A stretch of 64,000 nucleotides of DNA from Flavobacterium indicum GPTSA100-9 = DSM 17447 (GTDB taxonomy: Bacteria > Bacteroidota > Bacteroidia > Flavobacteriales > Flavobacteriaceae): contig NC_017025.1 in assembly GCF_000455605.1 (NCBI RefSeq), positions 62,001-126,000 on the forward strand, written 5' to 3'. This document shows, one piece after another, positions 1 to 7,485 of the stretch. Below the pieces are notes generated by a model that saw only the letters and a program-made list of their open reading frames with translations, made no database searches and was not told where the DNA came from. Both the position numbers and the translations under genes were made by a program. Position 1 is the stretch's first letter. Every line of letters starts with the position of its first letter.

Positions 1-1570
1 AATATAATTTTACACTTGGATATTTAGATTGGGTCATTTGGATAGAGAAATCGCTATCCGCTAAGAAAACCAACTGTCCGTGTTTGTCGTGACCTAAGAA
101 TTTTTGTTTTACACGTTTAAACTCGGCAAATTCTTCGTTCTTTGGATCATCGGGTAATACCCAACACGCTTTATAAGCCGGGAAGTTTTCGTAGGTACAT
201 TTAGCGCCGTATTCGTGCTCTAAACGGTATTGAATTACTTCGTATTGAAGGGCACCAACAGTTCCAATTACTTTTCTGCCGTTCATTTCAATGGTAAACA
301 ATTGGGCAACACCTTCGTCCATTAATTGGTCTAAGCCTTTTTCTAATTGTTTGGCTTTCAATGGGTCGGCATTGTTTACATAACGGAAGTGCTCCGGTGA
401 AAAACTTGGAATACCTTTGAAATTCATAATTTCGCCTTCGGTTAAGGTATCGCCAATTTTAAAGTTTCCGGTATCGTGTAAACCTACAATATCACCTGGA
501 TAAGAGATGTCTACGATTTCTTTTTTCTCAGCAAAGAACGCATTTGGACTTGAGAATTTTAAGTTTTTCCCATGGCGTACATGCAGATAAGGTTTGTTGC
601 GTTCAAACACACCCGATACAATTTTTACAAACGCTAAACGGTCGCGGTGTTTTGGATCCATATTCGCGTGAATTTTAAACACAAATCCACTGAATTTATT
701 TTCGTTGGGTTGCACTAAACGGGTGTCTGATTCTTTGGGTTTGGGTTGTGGTGCAATTTCAATGAATGCATCTAATAACTCGCGTACTCCAAAGTTATTT
801 AAAGCCGAACCAAAGAATACAGGTTGTAATTTACCAGTTAGATAAGCATCTCTGTCAAAAGCAGGATACACTTCTTCAACTAATTCTAATTCTTCACGAA
901 GTTTGTTGGCTGGTTTTTCGCCTATTATTTTTTCTAATTCCGGACTGTTAATGTCGCTAAATGCAATGGTTTCTTCAATATTTTTACGACTGTCGCCTTC
1001 AAACAAGTTGATGTTTTTTTCCCAAATATTATAAATCCCTTGGAAATCATAACCCATACCTATAGGGAAACTTAGCGGAGTAACATGTAAACCTAATTTT
1101 TTTTCTACTTCGTCCATCAAATCGAACGCATCTTTTCCTTCACGGTCTAATTTGTTGATGAAAACAATCATAGGTATGTTACGCATGCGGCATACTTCTA
1201 CTAATTTTTCGGTTTGTTCCTCCACCCCTTTAGCTACGTCGATTACTACAATTACGGAGTCTACAGCAGTTAAGGTACGAAAAGTATCTTCTGCAAAGTC
1301 TTTGTGACCAGGCGTATCTAAAATGTTTATTTTTTTGTCTTTATAGTTAAAAGCTAATACCGATGTTGCTACCGAAATTCCTCTTTGACGCTCAATTTCC
1401 ATGAAGTCGGAAGTAGCTCCTTTTTTAATTTTATTACTTTTTACGGCTCCTGCTTCTTGGATAGCACCACCAAATAAAAGTAACTTTTCAGTTAAAGTTG
1501 TTTTACCCGCATCGGGGTGCGAAATGATACCGAAGGTTCTTCTACGTGCGATTTCTTTTTCGAAACTCAT
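1..1570 (-). CDS. prfC: Peptide chain release factor 3 (partial, C-terminus off the left edge)
   Basis: A translational GTPase that recycles RF1/RF2 from the ribosome after termination; cytosolic. Reading leftwards from the ATG at 1570, the protein opens with MSFEKEIARRRTFGIISHPD and a G1 loop HPDAGKTTL, followed by the G3 motif DTPGHKDF and the G4 motif NKLD, then the RF3-type middle and C-terminal domains. About 523 codons are present; the family is usually about 530 residues, so only a few residues are missing. A -7 box TACCTTTG lies 16 bases upstream of the start. The HPDAGKTT loop and the overall length favour RF3 over EF-G or LepA. Confidence 0.95.
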   Translation of the reverse strand, partial: MSFEKEIARRRTFGIISHPDAGKTTLTEKLLLFGGAIQEAGAVKSNKIKKGATSDFMEIERQRGISVATSVLAFNYKDKKINILDTPGHKDFAEDTFRTLTAVDSVIVVIDVAKGVEEQTEKLVEVCRMRNIPMIVFINKLDREGKDAFDLMDEVEKKLGLHVTPLSFPIGMGYDFQGIYNIWEKNINLFEGDSRKNIEETIAFSDINSPELEKIIGEKPANKLREELELVEEVYPAFDRDAYLTGKLQPVFFGSALNNFGVRELLDAFIEIAPQPKPKESDTRLVQPNENKFSGFVFKIHANMDPKHRDRLAFVKIVSGVFERNKPYLHVRHGKNLKFSSPNAFFAEKKEIVDISYPGDIVGLHDTGNFKIGDTLTEGEIMNFKGIPSFSPEHFRYVNNADPLKAKQLEKGLDQLMDEGVAQLFTIEMNGRKVIGTVGALQYEVIQYRLEHEYGAKCTYENFPAYKACWVLPDDPKNEEFAEFKRVKQKFLGHDKHGQLVFLADSDFSIQMTQSKYPSVKLY

Positions 1571-1585
1571 GTTAAAAAATTTTTG

Positions 1586-1593
1586 CAAAGGTA
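1586..1593 (-). promoter_or_regulatory. Bacteroidota -7 promoter box for prfC
   Basis: TACCTTTG on the minus strand, an exact TAnnTTTG match, 16 bases before the prfC start codon. Confidence 0.55.
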
Positions 1594-1609
1594 GTTATTC
1601 TATAAACGA

Positions 1610-1636
1610 AAAAAAACCTTAGAAGGACTAAGGTTT
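1610..1636 (-). terminator. Rho-independent terminator of the exonuclease gene
   Basis: A 9-bp perfect stem (1614-1622 with 628-636 of the same thousand) and a 5-base loop, followed on the minus strand by a T run. It lies directly after the stop of the exonuclease gene. Confidence 0.75.
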
Positions 1637-1650
1637 CAAATATCAACTAT

Positions 1651-2364
1651 TTATATTTTTAAAATCTGATCTTCTTGAAGTAATTTTTCCCCACGTAGTC
1701 TTAAAATTACTTGTGCAACTGCTACTACATCTTTTTCACAATACGTAATGATTCGGTCAATGTCTTTGTCAATGTAATATACTTTTGCGACTTCACTTCC
1801 GTCTATATCGTCTTTTGGTGAAGGAATGCCTAATACTTTAGTTAATAATTTTAAAGAAGTAAAATGTTTATAGTCGCCAAATTTCCATAATTCCATGGTA
1901 TCTAAATGTGGAACTTCCCAAGGTTTTTTACCCATTATATTTAGTTTATTGGGTACTTTAATACCGTGAATAAACATTCTTCTTATAATATATGGGAAAT
2001 CAAATTCTTTGGCATTATGACCACACATCAAATGAACAGGCAAAGAAAAATGATTGTTGATTAAATTAGCGAAATCTTGTAAAATTTTATCTTCCTCTCC
2101 GTGAAATGTCGTTACTCTAAATTGTTTTTCTCCTTTTTTAAAAGTAAAATAGCCAACAGATATACAAATTATTTTTCCAAATTCAGCCCAGATTCCAGCT
2201 CTTTCATAAAACGCTTCCGCTGTTATTTCATCTTTTCGTTGATAAGCTGTTTTTTGTGCGAACAATTCTTGATAATCGGAATCTAGAGAATTGAAATTTT
2301 CAAATTCAGGAACCGTTTCAATGTCTAAAAATAAAATGTTTTCTAATTGAATTAAATCAAGCAT
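1651..2364 (-). CDS. 3'-5' exonuclease, DNA polymerase B exonuclease-like (DnaQ fold)
   Basis: A 237-residue stand-alone predicted 3'-5' exonuclease of the RNase H-like fold. The Exo I motif is LFLDIETVPEF near residue 12, with DIE as the first metal ligands. An Exo II-like GHNAKEFDFPYI sits near the middle, and Exo III is YCEKDVVAVAQV near residue 210, with the YxxxD-type aspartate. No polymerase domain follows, as is usual for this family in Bacteroidota. The gene lies 10 bases downstream of the serine hydrolase gene in the same direction, so they may be co-transcribed. A role in DNA repair or proofreading is inferred from the family only. Confidence 0.8.
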   Translation of the reverse strand: MLDLIQLENILFLDIETVPEFENFNSLDSDYQELFAQKTAYQRKDEITAEAFYERAGIWAEFGKIICISVGYFTFKKGEKQFRVTTFHGEEDKILQDFANLINNHFSLPVHLMCGHNAKEFDFPYIIRRMFIHGIKVPNKLNIMGKKPWEVPHLDTMELWKFGDYKHFTSLKLLTKVLGIPSPKDDIDGSEVAKVYYIDKDIDRIITYCEKDVVAVAQVILRLRGEKLLQEDQILKI

Positions 2365-2374
2365 AGGTTAAGTG

Positions 2375-3535
2375 TTATTTTTTACGTTTTTCAAGCATTT
2401 TATAGGCTTCTTCAACATAAATGTATAAATCATTGCTATGGGGGTCGGTTTGGGTTTGTTTTCCTTTTAAATGTCCTAAACGAACGATAATTAGATCGTC
2501 TTCTGGAATTACAATTACAAATTGACCTAAATGACCACGCATATAGAATAGTTTTTTTCCATTTATTTGGTGTAACCACCATCCGTAACCATATTCTGGA
2601 CTTTCTTTAAATCGTGGTTGTAATGATTTTGCAATAAATGTAGAGTCTAACAATTGTTGTCCATTCCATTTACCGTGTTGTTTGTATAATTTTCCAAAAC
2701 GCGCAAAATCTCTAGCGTTACTTGCAATACAACAATAGGCTTTTTCAATACCATCAGGTTCGTGGTCTAATTGCCACAAGGCATCGTTTTCTGCACCCAT
2801 AGGTTGCCAAAACGATTTAGAAACATAATCTGATAAATATTCACCCGTTGCTTTTTCAATACACATGGCTAAAAGTTGGGTTGCACCACTTAAATAGTTA
2901 AAAGACTGTCCTGGTTTTTCTTTAACGTTGAGACCTAGGATCACCTTTTTTAAATCATCATCAAAATAAGCGCGTGTTACAATTGAAAAAGGGCTGTAAT
3001 ATTTTTCATCCCAACTTAATCCAGACGCCATTGAAGATAAATCACCTACTGTTACTTCTTTGGCATATTTTCCTTTTAATTCTGGAAAAAAATCGGTTAC
3101 TTTTTGGTCTAAACTTTTAATTTTACCTTGCATTATAGCTTTTCCTAAAGCTGCCGAAACTACACTTTTGGCCATTGAAAACGAATTGGATTTTGAATTT
3201 GCAGTGAAGCCGTCAAAATAACTTTCATGAAATATACTGTCGTTTTTTAGTATAACATATGCAATGGTTTGCAGTTCTTGGTGTGTTTTATTTAATTTTT
3301 CGGTTGCAGCAATTTGATTATAGTCTTTTGTTAAAGCCCATGGTTGAGCGGTTCCTTTTTTTATCGTTCGATTAGGGAATTCTTTATAATCTTCTAAAAA
3401 GGCAGTTACATAGCCTTTAAAATAGATGGTTCTTACAGCACGTAATAAGTAATCTACATCAAATATGTACATTAAAAGGATGGTACTCGCCAATACAATG
3501 ACAAACCATTTTGCTATTTTTTTAAGTATTCTCAT
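2375..3535 (-). CDS. Serine hydrolase, beta-lactamase/class C-like family
   Basis: A 386-residue protein of the beta-lactamase-related (penicillin-binding-protein-like) family. The N-terminus has one hydrophobic segment (residues 7-25), which fits a membrane anchor with the enzyme in the periplasm. The catalytic SxxK is in SFSMAKSVVSAA near residue 120. A Tyr motif (FNYLSGATQ) follows about 90 residues later, and the third motif is probably RGHLGQ near the C-terminus. Family members include esterases, peptidases and true beta-lactamases, and the sequence does not decide between them. It is preceded by an exact -7 box. Confidence 0.8.
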   Translation of the reverse strand: MRILKKIAKWFVIVLASTILLMYIFDVDYLLRAVRTIYFKGYVTAFLEDYKEFPNRTIKKGTAQPWALTKDYNQIAATEKLNKTHQELQTIAYVILKNDSIFHESYFDGFTANSKSNSFSMAKSVVSAALGKAIMQGKIKSLDQKVTDFFPELKGKYAKEVTVGDLSSMASGLSWDEKYYSPFSIVTRAYFDDDLKKVILGLNVKEKPGQSFNYLSGATQLLAMCIEKATGEYLSDYVSKSFWQPMGAENDALWQLDHEPDGIEKAYCCIASNARDFARFGKLYKQHGKWNGQQLLDSTFIAKSLQPRFKESPEYGYGWWLHQINGKKLFYMRGHLGQFVIVIPEDDLIIVRLGHLKGKQTQTDPHSNDLYIYVEEAYKMLEKRKK

Positions 3536-3557
3536 GTTTTTTTAAAAAAGAATTATA

Positions 3558-3565
3558 CAAATGTA
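3558..3565 (-). promoter_or_regulatory. -7 promoter box for the serine hydrolase gene
   Basis: TACATTTG on the minus strand, an exact TAnnTTTG match, 23 bases before the start codon. Confidence 0.5.
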
Positions 3566-3575
3566 AGAAAATATA

Positions 3576-4049
3576 TTAAAACAAAACTTGTTGTTTGACT
3601 GGGTTTTCATGGTCCAATAACCATTTTTTTCGCCATAGTCCACCAGCATAACCGGTCAATGAACCATCGGAACCAATAACACGATGACAAGGGACTACAA
3701 TCCATAATGGGTTTTTGCCATTGGCATTGGCTACTGCTCTGATTGCTTTTGGATCTCCTAATTGATTGGTAATTTCTTGATAGGAAACAGTTTTTCCAAA
3801 TGGAATTTTTAATAATTCCTTCCAAACTTTTTTTTGAAATTCTGTTCCCGATGGATTCAATTTAAAATCAAAATGTGTTCGCTTACCCAAAAAATATTCT
3901 TCTAATTGAGTTACTGCAGTTGTTAATGCGTCAGGTATTATAGTGGATAATTCCTCTTCATTTGAAGTAACCGAAATTTTAGAAATCCCCAATTCATCAC
4001 CTTCAATCAAGGTAAATCCTAAGGGAGAGTTGATGATAACTTTATTCAT
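3576..4049 (-). CDS. ogt: Methylated-DNA-[protein]-cysteine S-methyltransferase
   Basis: A suicide repair protein that transfers the alkyl group from O6-alkylguanine to its own cysteine. The active-site motif PCHRVIG is present with the acceptor Cys at about residue 121. Before it are the helix-turn-helix region (GKTVSYQEITNQLGDPKAIR) and the asparagine hinge (NANGKNP). The 157-residue length fits a stand-alone Ogt without an AraC domain. The start at 4049 is preferred to a longer frame beginning at 4103, because the extension would translate through the transcription terminator of the upstream gene. Confidence 0.9.
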   Translation of the reverse strand: MNKVIINSPLGFTLIEGDELGISKISVTSNEEELSTIIPDALTTAVTQLEEYFLGKRTHFDFKLNPSGTEFQKKVWKELLKIPFGKTVSYQEITNQLGDPKAIRAVANANGKNPLWIVVPCHRVIGSDGSLTGYAGGLWRKKWLLDHENPVKQQVLF

Positions 4050-4086
4050 AAAAAAATCCCGATAAGTGTAAAGCCTTACCGGGATT
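4050..4086 (-). terminator. Terminator of the DUF1573 gene, abutting the ogt start codon
   Basis: AATCCCG (4055-4061) pairs with CGGGATT (4080-4086), and TAAG (4063-4066) pairs with CTTA (4075-4078) with one mismatch between. On the minus strand it is followed by seven T and then immediately by ATG of ogt. Confidence 0.75.
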
Positions 4087-4108
4087 AAATATAATAAAAA
4101 CAACTGAA

Positions 4109-4552
4109 TTATTTTGTTACAGGCGCTGGAGTTTCATCCGCTTTAACAGTTCCTTTAATTGTTAAAATTTTAGGAGTAGTGTTTTCTTCACTTGTAGTTA
4201 CTGTTACTGTTTTGTGGAAAGCCCCTGGAGTAGCTGCATTATAAGTAGCAGTTACAGTTCCTTTTTCACCTGGTTTAATAACTGTTTTAGTGTAGTTTGT
4301 AGCTGTACAACCACAAGATGCTTTTACGTTAGTTAATAACACATCTTTTTTAGTTGTGTTAGTAAAAGTAAACTCATAAGAAACAGGTTTGTTTTTTTCA
4401 ATAGTTCCAAATTCATGAGCATCTTTTTCCCATTTTAATTGAGAAGGTGTTTGTGGTGCTACTTGAATAGTTGCAGGTTTAGATTCTGCTTGTTGAGCAA
4501 AAGCCGCAGTTGAAGCAAATAATGCAAATGCTAAAATTTTAATAGTTTTCAT
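4109..4552 (-). CDS. DUF1573 domain protein, exported
   Basis: A 147-residue protein with a clear signal peptide (MKTIKILAFALFASTAAFAQ) and one DUF1573 immunoglobulin-like domain. The hallmarks are HEFGTIEKNKPVSYEFTFTN and VKASCGCTATNY, the usual CGC motif. It is likely periplasmic or at the cell surface; the molecular role of DUF1573 is unknown. The start at 4552 is chosen because it gives a proper signal peptide and lies downstream of a -7 box at 4583-4590; a start at 4597 would lie upstream of that promoter. Confidence 0.85.
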   Translation of the reverse strand: MKTIKILAFALFASTAAFAQQAESKPATIQVAPQTPSQLKWEKDAHEFGTIEKNKPVSYEFTFTNTTKKDVLLTNVKASCGCTATNYTKTVIKPGEKGTVTATYNAATPGAFHKTVTVTTSEENTTPKILTIKGTVKADETPAPVTK

Positions 4553-4582
4553 ATTGTGTATATTTTTTAATTTTGTTTTAAG

Positions 4583-4590
4583 CAAATGTA
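4583..4590 (-). promoter_or_regulatory. -7 promoter box for the DUF1573 gene
   Basis: TACATTTG on the minus strand, an exact TAnnTTTG match, 31 bases before the chosen start. It decides the start. Confidence 0.55.
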
Positions 4591-4707
4591 ATAACAAATT
4601 TAGTATTTTCTGTTAATCAGTTGTTTTTATGGTGTTAATGAGTTGTTAATGGTTAAATTTGTTGAATTATTTGTAATAATATCGCTGAATAATTAGTTAA
4701 TTAATAA

Positions 4708-5973
4708 ATGAAAATATCAAGATTAAATATAGTTATAGTAATAGGATTTCTAGCTATTGTAGGGGTTATTATCATGCAATTGCTCTTAATTAATAACGCC
4801 TATAAACTGGAAAAAAATGAAACAGAAGATAAAATCTTCTTTACTTTACAAGATGTTTTAGAAAAAGTGTATCGCGATAAAAACTCGGGTTTAACAGTCA
4901 CGGATCAGGTAAAGAAACAGTCCGATAATTATTATATTGTTAATGTAGATGATGAATTTGAGAGTACAATTATTGAACATTATTTGACAGAAGAATTCCA
5001 ACGATTGAAATTAGATTTAGCATTTGAATATGCGGTTTACAATTGTACTTCAAATGAAATGGCTTATGGAAGCTATATTTCTAGTAAAGGTGAAAAAGAA
5101 CCTATAAAATGTAAAACGTGTTTTACTAAAAACAATGACTATACCTATTATTTTGCGATTCATTTTCCAGAAATAAAACAAAATTATTTTAAAAATTTAG
5201 AGCAATATTGGGTCTTTACAGGTGTTTTGTTTTTGGTTTTAATCATCTATGTTTATTCGGTTTTATTAATGCTGAAGCAAAAAAAATACACGGAGTTACA
5301 AAAAGATTTTATTAATAATATGACGCACGAATTTAAAACACCATTGGCTTCTATTTTAATTGCGTCAAATTATACTAAAAATCAACCTGAAATTAAAAAT
5401 AATCCAAGATTAAGTAAGTACAATCAAATTATTATTGATCAGTCAAATAAACTTAATCAACATATTGAGAAGATATTATATGTTGCCAAAACGGAAAGTA
5501 AACAATCTTTTATCGAAAAATCACAATTTGAGTTATTACCTGTATTGGAGTTAGTGAAAGAAAATGTGTTTTTAAAATTTGAAAAAAACATTGAAATAGA
5601 AATTGATTGCAAAAAAAATTATAAAATTAAGGCGGATAAATTCCATTTTTATAATATGATATTTAACTTAGTAGATAATGCCGTTAAATATTCAGGAACA
5701 GAACCAGAGGTAAAAATGAAAGTCAAAGAAATGGATGGAAAGTTAGCCATACAAGTTAAGGATAATGGCGCGGGAATTCCAGAAAAAGACTTATCTTTCG
5801 TTTTTGATAAGTTTTATAGGGTGGCCAGAGAAGATAGTAAAGAAATTGAAGGTTTTGGAATTGGTCTTTCCTATGTAAAAAAATTATGCGACATGCATCA
5901 ATGGAAAATCACCATTCAGAATAATATTGATAAAGGAATTACAGTGCAAATTTTAATTCATGATTATGAATAA
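4708..5973 (+). CDS. Sensor histidine kinase
   Basis: A 421-residue inner-membrane sensor kinase. Transmembrane segments at about residues 7-29 and 170-190 flank a roughly 140-residue periplasmic sensor with two Cys (a CKTC pair). The H box is NMTHEFKTPLASI with the phosphorylated His at residue 207. Then come an N box (FNLVDNAVKYS), a G1 box (VKDNGAGIP), an F box (DKFYR) and a G2 box (GFGIGLSYV). It overlaps the next gene, a response regulator, so the two form a two-component system. The arrangement resembles RprX/RprY of Bacteroides. The signal sensed cannot be read from the sequence. Confidence 0.9.
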   Translation: MKISRLNIVIVIGFLAIVGVIIMQLLLINNAYKLEKNETEDKIFFTLQDVLEKVYRDKNSGLTVTDQVKKQSDNYYIVNVDDEFESTIIEHYLTEEFQRLKLDLAFEYAVYNCTSNEMAYGSYISSKGEKEPIKCKTCFTKNNDYTYYFAIHFPEIKQNYFKNLEQYWVFTGVLFLVLIIYVYSVLLMLKQKKYTELQKDFINNMTHEFKTPLASILIASNYTKNQPEIKNNPRLSKYNQIIIDQSNKLNQHIEKILYVAKTESKQSFIEKSQFELLPVLELVKENVFLKFEKNIEIEIDCKKNYKIKADKFHFYNMIFNLVDNAVKYSGTEPEVKMKVKEMDGKLAIQVKDNGAGIPEKDLSFVFDKFYRVAREDSKEIEGFGIGLSYVKKLCDMHQWKITIQNNIDKGITVQILIHDYE

Positions 5974-6652
5974 GAAAAGAGTTTTATATATTGAAGATGA
6001 TGAAACATTAGCTTTTTTAACAGCTGATAATTTAGAACAATATTTTGATGTAACACATTGTAATAATGGGCAAAATGGGTTTGATACATTTTGTAAAGAT
6101 ACTTTTGACATTGTAGTTTTAGATATAATGTTGCCCGATATGGATGGTTTTGAAATTGCGGAAAATATTAGAAAAAAAAATCAAGAAATTCCAATTATTT
6201 TTCTTTCAGCCAAAACGATGAAAGAAGATAGAATTAAAGGTTTAAAATTGGGTGCCGATGATTATTTAGTAAAGCCCTATTCTATCGAAGAATTAATATT
6301 AAAGATTGAAGTTTTTCTCACTCGTAGTCAAAAAACAGCAGAAAAACCATTGAAAAAGGTTTATGAATTTGGTAACTTTACATTTGAACCAGAAAATTAT
6401 TTGATAAAAAATAAAGATTCAAAAACAACATTAACCGAACGCGAAGCACAACTGTTAAAATTATTTTTAGATCATCCCAATACAGTATTAAAACGCGAAA
6501 AGATATTAATGGAACTGTGGGGAAGTGATGATTATTTTCTGGGTAGAAGTTTAGATGTGTTTATTTCTCGACTAAGAAAAATAATTAAAGAAGAACCAAA
6601 TTTTGCTATTGAAAATATACCAAGAGTAGGGTTTAAATGGGTTTCTGAATAA
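5966..6652 (+). CDS. Response regulator transcription factor, OmpR/PhoB family
   Basis: Partner of the preceding kinase; the genes overlap by a few bases, so translation is probably coupled. The N-terminal receiver domain has acidic residues EDD, the phosphoacceptor Asp at about residue 53 in VVLDIMLPDMDGF, and the conserved Lys in LVKPYS. The C-terminal winged-helix DNA-binding domain starts near residue 130, with LTEREAQLLKLF and SLDVFISRLRKII. ATG codons at 5960 and 5966 are both in frame; 5966 gives the usual short lead-in to the receiver domain. Confidence 0.9.
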   Translation: MNKKRVLYIEDDETLAFLTADNLEQYFDVTHCNNGQNGFDTFCKDTFDIVVLDIMLPDMDGFEIAENIRKKNQEIPIIFLSAKTMKEDRIKGLKLGADDYLVKPYSIEELILKIEVFLTRSQKTAEKPLKKVYEFGNFTFEPENYLIKNKDSKTTLTEREAQLLKLFLDHPNTVLKREKILMELWGSDDYFLGRSLDVFISRLRKIIKEEPNFAIENIPRVGFKWVSE

Positions 6653-6666
6653 AATAAAACGCCATT

Positions 6667-7353
6667 TTATGTTGGGCTTTTTTCTTGCTCTTTTAGTATC
6701 ATAAATTTATAAAAAGTAAAATGTGATAAGCCATAAGAAAAGATAACCATTTGATAAATGGCTTCACTTTTTATGTAAAATTTATTTATAAAAAAGGCAC
6801 CAATTTGTATTATGAACAAAATAGCACTAATTAAAAGCCAATATCCTTTTAAATCATGGTTGTTGTTATAGTTAATAATAGCAATGCCACCTATTATTGA
6901 AGTAATAAAAGCATTTATAATCCATATAAATAATGAGTCTCCAAGGGAATGTAATACTAATTCAATTAAATACAAGTAAATAATAAAAAAAGGCAAACAA
7001 GCAATTCCTATCGGAACTCGATTTTCTTTGTTAAGAAAAGGAATTAAAATTAACAATAATAAAAATTTAAAACCTACAGACAAAACACTACCAATAATGA
7101 AATTATGAGGATTGCTCGTTGCAAAAATCATTGATGCAAATTGATAAAATAATAAGGCTATTATATAAAGTGTGTTTTTTTTTCCAGAAATAAAATAAAG
7201 TATTAAAAGAATTGGTATTCTTATGAACCAAAAAATACTTTCGCCTAATGTTATATTAAAAATAGAACATAGACTATATAAAACTAAGTTTATAAAATAA
7301 ATTAGTATAAAAGTATGAATTAAAGCTTCTTTTTTAGTCTTGACTTCTAACAT
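6667..7353 (-). CDS. Polytopic membrane protein of unknown function
   Basis: A 228-residue, very hydrophobic protein with about six or seven predicted membrane segments, spread from residues 12-33 to about 205. No motif that I recognise. It converges with the response regulator gene, leaving 14 bases between them, and has no obvious operon partner. An orphan inner-membrane protein is all the sequence supports. Confidence 0.6.
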   Translation of the reverse strand: MLEVKTKKEALIHTFILIYFINLVLYSLCSIFNITLGESIFWFIRIPILLILYFISGKKNTLYIIALLFYQFASMIFATSNPHNFIIGSVLSVGFKFLLLLILIPFLNKENRVPIGIACLPFFIIYLYLIELVLHSLGDSLFIWIINAFITSIIGGIAIINYNNNHDLKGYWLLISAILFIIQIGAFFINKFYIKSEAIYQMVIFSYGLSHFTFYKFMILKEQEKSPT

Positions 7354-7452
7354 TAATTATTTTTTTACACAATTTACGAGATTTTTACTTGTAAATAGAA
7401 CAAATTGTTTTTTATAAGGTTAATTTAATATGCCTTATAATTATAAAGATAT

Positions 7453-7479
7453 AAAAAACCCGCAGAATTTTGCGGGTTT
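7453..7479 (-). terminator. Terminator of the M13 peptidase gene
   Basis: AAACCCGCA (7456-7464) and TGCGGGTTT (7471-7479) form a perfect 9-bp stem with a 6-base loop. On the minus strand a T run follows it. Confidence 0.8.
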
Positions 7480-7485
7480 CTAATT

